A stretch of 9,923 bases of DNA from Kiloniellaceae bacterium (GTDB lineage: Bacteria > Pseudomonadota > Alphaproteobacteria > Kiloniellales > Kiloniellaceae), in NCBI GenBank assembly GCA_028280915.1, contig JANQKX010000172.1, forward strand, positions 1-9,923, read 5' to 3'. Of the stretch, positions 6,759 to 9,923 are shown in pieces. Positions within the stretch are counted from its first letter, which is position 1, and each line of letters starts with the position of its first letter. The notes beneath the pieces were generated by a model. The model ran no database searches, was not told the origin of the DNA, and saw only the letters and a list, made by a program, of their open reading frames with translations. Position numbers and translations under genes: made by a program.

Positions 6759-7937
6759 GTGACAAATCAACCACTTTTCGGTGCGTTACTCATGCAAGAT
6801 TCCCTGCCGGCTTCCTTACTGTTTCACGACCACCTGGTGGCGGCCATGATGGCTTCCGGTGCAGGTGAGTCGCAGTCCGGTGTGGCTGTGCTGCATCTGG
6901 ACACGGGCGAGGGTTTTGCCTCTGATAGGCTAGATTCGCAGATTGATGGCTCGGCAGCAGTTTTGGATGGGAGCTGTGCCCGTTTCCTCTTGACGGGCGC
7001 AAATCTGCGGGACACAGCGCGCCGGATCGCGGCGATGCCCGGCGTGATTGGGGCCGGTTTGGCGGTCATGCCCAGCCCTTGTTCCTGGCCGGAGGATCTT
7101 TTGGACGGTGCCGCCCGCGCCGCTTGGGAGTCTAAGATCAAGGCCGCGCCCTTGATTGAGGCCACGGTTTTGGGCCGGGCCTTTGATTGCCGGGATTTTC
7201 ACATGCCCTACTTCAGCAGTTTTCGGCTACTTTATCAGCCGCAAGTGGACCTGGGGACCGGGGCTGTCTGCGGTGCGGAAGCCTTGGTGCGCCTGGACCG
7301 GGATCTCGACCGGCACAGTGCGCCGGAGGCCTTTTTGCTGGCGGCGGAGCATTCAGGTAATTTGAGGCCCTTCAGCGAATGGATGCTGTCCCAGGTCTGT
7401 GGCCAGGCCCACCACTGGCAGTCTGTTGAGATGACCCCCTTGCAATTGTCGGTGAATATGTCGTTGAGCCATTTTGCCGAACCGGGGATGGCCCGCGACC
7501 TTATTGGAATTGTGCGGGATGCGGGAGCCGATCCCAATTTGTTGGAACTGGAGTTAACCGAAAAAACCGTCCCAAGCTGCCTGGAATTGGTGATCGATCA
7601 GCTTAAGGAACTGCGGGATTTCGGAATGAAACTTGCCCTTGACGACTTCGGCACGGGCTATGCCTCGATCGGGCTGTTAAAAGCCCTTCCGCTGGATCGC
7701 GTTAAAATCGATCGCAGCTTTTTGGTCGGGATCGACCGGGACGCCGGGGCGCGGGAAGAGTTTGGCCGGATTGTGGCTTTCGGCCGGTCCCTGGGGCTCG
7801 AGGTGGTGGCCGAGGGTGTGGAGCGGCCCGGTCAAGCGCAGGCCTTGAAGACCTTGAATTGTGACCGGGGGCAGGGATTCTTGTGGGGGCCGCCCTTGTC
7901 GCCCGAGCAGTTTGCCCAGTCGGTCGCGGCCGCCTAA
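6759..7937 (+). CDS. EAL-domain protein, likely active cyclic-di-GMP phosphodiesterase
   Basis: A complete EAL domain occupies about residues 150-388 and should hydrolyse c-di-GMP to pGpG. Catalytic landmarks are present: EALVR with E174, SVNMS with N233, LELTE with E265, ALDDFGTGYAS with D295 and D296, VKIDRSF with K316, VAEGVE with E352, and QGFLWGPPLS with Q372. The first 145 residues match no clear sensor domain. The stretch from about 74 to 104 (ARFLLTGANLRDTARRIAAM, then GVIGAGLAVMP) resembles the tail of a GGDEF domain that has lost its active site, so a vestigial GGDEF is inferred. No membrane segment or signal peptide is evident, so it is probably cytosolic. The start is GTG 6759; ATG 6792 is an alternative, and neither has a Shine-Dalgarno. 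It transcribes away from mmcB. The 161-base gap to yciB suggests it is a separate unit. Confidence 0.9.
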   Translation: MTNQPLFGALLMQDSLPASLLFHDHLVAAMMASGAGESQSGVAVLHLDTGEGFASDRLDSQIDGSAAVLDGSCARFLLTGANLRDTARRIAAMPGVIGAGLAVMPSPCSWPEDLLDGAARAAWESKIKAAPLIEATVLGRAFDCRDFHMPYFSSFRLLYQPQVDLGTGAVCGAEALVRLDRDLDRHSAPEAFLLAAEHSGNLRPFSEWMLSQVCGQAHHWQSVEMTPLQLSVNMSLSHFAEPGMARDLIGIVRDAGADPNLLELELTEKTVPSCLELVIDQLKELRDFGMKLALDDFGTGYASIGLLKALPLDRVKIDRSFLVGIDRDAGAREEFGRIVAFGRSLGLEVVAEGVERPGQAQALKTLNCDRGQGFLWGPPLSPEQFAQSVAAA

Positions 7938-8098
7938 CCCGGCCCGCCTTTGCCCTCAGTTGCATGGCAAGCTGTGTTTTGAGGCCTTCTTGCGGTGCCG
8001 GAAACGGCAACGACTTGTTTTTCCGAGCCTTGGCGCTTAGGTGTAGGCAGGCTCGGGCTCTGGCCCGGTTTGGTATCAATCCCCGCGGAGAGAACCCT
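7938..8098. other. Intergenic stretch with two GC hairpins upstream of yciB
   Basis: No gene is supported here. Two small inverted repeats occur on the plus strand. TGCCG-GAAA-CGGCA (7996-8009) is a five-pair stem with a GNRA-type tetraloop, followed six bases later by a T-rich run (8015-8022), and could be a weak terminator for the EAL gene. CGGGC-TCTG-GCCCG (8054-8067) is a second five-pair stem. I see no convincing promoter, although yciB probably needs one here. Confidence 0.3.
8087..8092 (+). promoter_or_regulatory. Shine-Dalgarno for yciB
   Basis: GGAGAG lies six bases before ATG 8099. It is one of the clearest ribosome binding sites in the window and fixes the yciB start against an upstream open extension of the same frame that begins inside the preceding EAL gene. 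Confidence 0.7.
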
Positions 8099-8686
8099 AT
8101 GAAGCAAGCCCCGCCAGCTTGGCTAAAACCCGCCACCGACTATGGACCGCTCGCGGCATTTTTTATTGCCTATTACATGTCCGATCTTCTGGACGCGACG
8201 GCGGTACTCATGGTGGCGACCCTGCTGGCGCTGGTGGTGTCCTATGCCTGGGAACGGCGCGTGCCCGTCATGCCTTTGGTGACGGCGGCGATCGTCGGCG
8301 TTTTTGGCGCCTTGACGCTGATCCTGCAGGACGAAACCTTCATCAAGATGAAGCCGACCATCATTCAAGGCATCTTCTGCGTGGTCCTGCTGGGCGGATT
8401 GGCCATGGGGCGCCCCCTGTTGAAGCCTCTGATGGGGGCGGCTTGGTCCATGGATGACGCAGGCTGGCGCAAGCTGACCTTCCGCTTTGCCCTCTTCTTC
8501 GCCGTGATGGCGGTGCTGAACGAGATCGTCTGGCGCACCCAAAGCACTGATTTTTGGGTCAATTTTAAGGTCTTCGGCATCATGGGCCTGACCATTTTGT
8601 TCATGCTGAGCCAGATTTGGATGATCCAGCGACATACCTTGCCGGAGGATGGCGAAGCCAGCGAAGACGGCCCCGCGTCCGGCTGA
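8099..8686 (+). CDS. yciB: YciB/IspZ family inner membrane protein (septation protein A homologue)
   Basis: This is a polytopic inner-membrane protein of the YciB/IspZ family, linked in Enterobacteria and Shigella to envelope integrity and septation through contacts with cell-division and elongation proteins. The biochemical activity is unknown. The 195-residue protein has about five hydrophobic segments (roughly 17-33, 35-50, 58-77, 88-110 and 127-143, with another near 158-176). Family motifs seen are LVTAAIVGVFGALTLILQD (60-78), ETFIKMKPTI (79-88), GWRKLTFRFALFF (122-134), LNEIVWR (140-146) and FWVNFKVFGI (152-161). A short acidic, proline-containing C-terminal tail follows 180. The start is set by the GGAGAG site. 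The prepilin peptidase gene follows 23 bases downstream on the same strand, so co-transcription is likely although the functions are not obviously related. Confidence 0.92.
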   Translation: MKQAPPAWLKPATDYGPLAAFFIAYYMSDLLDATAVLMVATLLALVVSYAWERRVPVMPLVTAAIVGVFGALTLILQDETFIKMKPTIIQGIFCVVLLGGLAMGRPLLKPLMGAAWSMDDAGWRKLTFRFALFFAVMAVLNEIVWRTQSTDFWVNFKVFGIMGLTILFMLSQIWMIQRHTLPEDGEASEDGPASG

Positions 8687-8709
8687 TTTGCCCGGCTGGA
8701 TGCGCTTAA

Positions 8710-9462
8710 GTGTCTGAACTCAATGTAATTTTTGTCCTGGCGGCGGCACCCTTCGTCGGCAGTTTCTTGGGCTTGGTGGCCGATCGTTTGCCGGCGGGGC
8801 GATCGATCATCAGCCCCCGGTCGGCTTGTGGCCTCTGCGCCCATCGCCTGGCCGCGCGGGATCTGGTTCCCGTGGTCAGCTGGATCGTTAACCGGGGGCG
8901 CTGCCGGTTTTGCCAAGGGGCGGTTCCGTCCCGTTACCTGTGGATCGAGCTGGCGGCGCTGGGCATCGCGGTTTGGAGCGCCCTGGTCTTGTCCGGCTGG
9001 TTGCTGTGGGCCACCGTTGGCCTGGGCTGGGCCTTGCTGACCCTCGCCCTCATCGATCGCCGGCATTTTTATCTGCCCGACCAGATTACCCTGCCCCTCA
9101 TTCTCGCCGGGCTTGGGGTGATCTATGCCATCGATCCGGGGCGGGTTTTTGACCACGCCTTGGGGGCGGCCGCCGGATTCCTGCTCGTTTGGATTCTGCG
9201 GCTGGCCTATTTTCGTCTCAGGGGGGAGGAGGGCATCGGCCTGGGTGATGCCAAGCTCTTGGCGGCGGCCGGCGCCTGGGTTTCCTGGCAAGGCCTGCCC
9301 AGCGTCATTCTGATCGCGGCCGGCGCGGCCCTAAGCGTGCTTTTGGCAAAGAGTTTGTTAACACATCAAACAATAGATAAGACGAAGAAATCCGCATTTG
9401 GCCCTTATTTGGCGGTTTCATTTTGGCTAATCTGGCTTTATGGACCCCTTTCCTTGCAGTAA
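8710..9462 (+). CDS. Prepilin peptidase / N-methyltransferase (PilD/GspO type, A24 family)
   Basis: This integral membrane aspartic protease cleaves the short leader of type IV prepilins and type II secretion pseudopilins and methylates the new N-terminal residue. The 250-residue protein begins with a hydrophobic helix containing GSFLGLVADRLP (17-28). A cytoplasmic loop follows with two CxxC pairs (C40/C43 and C65/C68), the zinc-type site of the bifunctional methylating forms. The protease aspartates are D116 (in LIDRRHFYLPD) and D180 in the GxGD motif GIGLGDAKL (175-183). FGPYLA (230-235) is the usual C-terminal landmark. About seven membrane segments are predicted by eye. The GTG start follows a poor Shine-Dalgarno but gives the expected N-terminus. 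The segment from about 215 to 229 is lysine- and threonine-rich and its codons are more AT-rich than the rest. A GspE/PilB-type ATPase gene follows, so this enzyme probably serves that machine. Confidence 0.93.
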   Translation: MSELNVIFVLAAAPFVGSFLGLVADRLPAGRSIISPRSACGLCAHRLAARDLVPVVSWIVNRGRCRFCQGAVPSRYLWIELAALGIAVWSALVLSGWLLWATVGLGWALLTLALIDRRHFYLPDQITLPLILAGLGVIYAIDPGRVFDHALGAAAGFLLVWILRLAYFRLRGEEGIGLGDAKLLAAAGAWVSWQGLPSVILIAAGAALSVLLAKSLLTHQTIDKTKKSAFGPYLAVSFWLIWLYGPLSLQ

Positions 9463-9470
9463 ACAGGGGT
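9444..9470 (+). terminator. Possible terminator over the prepilin peptidase stop codon
   Basis: ACCCCT (9444-9449) pairs with AGGGGT (9465-9470) across a 15-base loop that contains the stop codon, and TTTCTT follows directly. The six-pair stem with a T-rich tail suggests rho-independent termination, but the long loop weakens it. If real, the downstream ATPase gene would need its own promoter in 9471-9574. Confidence 0.3.
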
Positions 9471-9574
9471 TTCTTATTCCGATTGTTCCGATTTGGCCCC
9501 AATTGCGACAGAATTGCCGGTTAAGAGGACCTCGTTAAAGACTTGTCATTGGAAGGTGGTTGATAGTTAGGCGT

Positions 9575-9923
9575 ATGGAAAATCAAGCCCTTATACAGTC
9601 AAACGACGAGAATATGGATTTCGAGGCCCAGGTCTGCGACCTGCTGATCGCCAAGGGGAAACTGGATAAGTCCGGCTTGGACCGGGTCTACCGGGTGCGC
9701 CAGGAGAACGGTGGCGCCTTGACCGAGCTCTTTACCAAACTGGGCCTGGTATCGGAACGGGACTTGGCGGAAGCCCTGGCGGAAGGCATGGACCTGCGCT
9801 TGGTGACGCCTCAGGATTTCCCCGAGGAGCCCTTGCTGGAGGACCAGCTCAGTCCCCGGTTCCTCCATGACGCGGGGGTCCTGGTGCTGGAAGACACGCC
9901 AGAGGGTCTGGTCCTGGCCATGG
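9575..9923 (+). CDS. gspE: GspE/PilB-type secretion ATPase, N-terminal part
   Basis: This ATPase powers pseudopilus or pilus assembly at the inner membrane. Only the first 116 residues are in the window, and the frame runs off the right edge. They form an MshEN-type N-terminal domain: a helical start (about 16-40), a segment around GGALTELFTKLGLVSERDLAEALAE (split at about 46-70) typical of the repeat, then LRLVTPQDFP (73-82) and LSPRFLHDAGVLVLED (91-106). The Walker A, Asp boxes and Walker B ATPase core lies outside. MshEN occurs in both GspE and PilB, so type II secretion is favoured but not proven. The preceding prepilin peptidase fits either machine. ATG 9575 is used; a TTG at 9560 lies in frame with a purine-rich GGAAGG just before it, which would add five residues. 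The first 14 residues look non-conserved. Confidence 0.8.
   Translation, partial: MENQALIQSNDENMDFEAQVCDLLIAKGKLDKSGLDRVYRVRQENGGALTELFTKLGLVSERDLAEALAEGMDLRLVTPQDFPEEPLLEDQLSPRFLHDAGVLVLEDTPEGLVLAM

Noticed and set aside
8365..9291. Minus-strand open frame of about 308 codons opposite yciB and the prepilin peptidase
   Set aside because: It is antisense to two well-supported membrane proteins; its polar, Gly/Gln/Pro-rich composition is typical of the antisense of hydrophobic coding sequence.
9494..9506. Sigma54-like -24/-12 element before the GspE-type gene (TGG then TTGC)
   Set aside because: The GG and GC dinucleotides are 10 bases apart rather than the required 12, so it does not fit the consensus.
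9543..9569. TTGTCA and TAGTTA as a promoter for the GspE-type gene
   Set aside because: The spacer is only 15 bases and the -10 box ends six bases before the ATG, leaving no room for a leader.

Overview
This high-GC window looks like chromosomal DNA from an alphaproteobacterium, probably a member of the Rhodospirillales or a relative. That placement is inferred from gene content: a RegB/RegA redox two-component pair and an MmcB-type repair protein are both characteristic of Alphaproteobacteria, and codon use is strongly GC-biased. I see no mobile element, CRISPR array, tRNA or rRNA.

Layout. (1) Positions 2-556 hold the 3' end of cobT (lower-ligand activation in cobalamin synthesis). (2) Positions 614-2522 hold regB and regA, a redox-sensing histidine kinase and its response regulator, overlapping by 32 bases and co-directional with cobT. 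(3) Positions 2560-3777 on the minus strand, convergent with regA, hold a degenerate EAL protein whose 5' end is unresolved. (4) Positions 3932-6145 hold a promoter followed by gmhA and hldE, coupled by a 4-base overlap, for ADP-heptose (LPS inner core) synthesis. (5) Positions 6157-6621 on the minus strand hold mmcB, convergent with hldE. (6) Positions 6759-7937 hold a second EAL protein that keeps all the catalytic residues. (7) Positions 8099-9462 hold yciB and a bifunctional prepilin peptidase. (8) Positions 9575-9923 hold the N-terminal part of a GspE/PilB-type secretion or pilus ATPase that runs off the window.

Functional themes. RegBA reads respiratory or quinone redox state. Two cyclic-di-GMP-related proteins, one apparently inactive and one apparently active, bracket the LPS heptose genes. 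The right end begins a type II secretion or type IV pilus module. The set suggests a link between redox state and envelope or surface behaviour, but only the gene order supports this.

No wholly new multi-gene system is evident. The points most worth following are the atypical EAL protein beside regBA, with its coding-like but startless upstream extension, the overlapping short frame at the gmhA start, and a LexA-like site in the mmcB/EAL divergent intergenic region.
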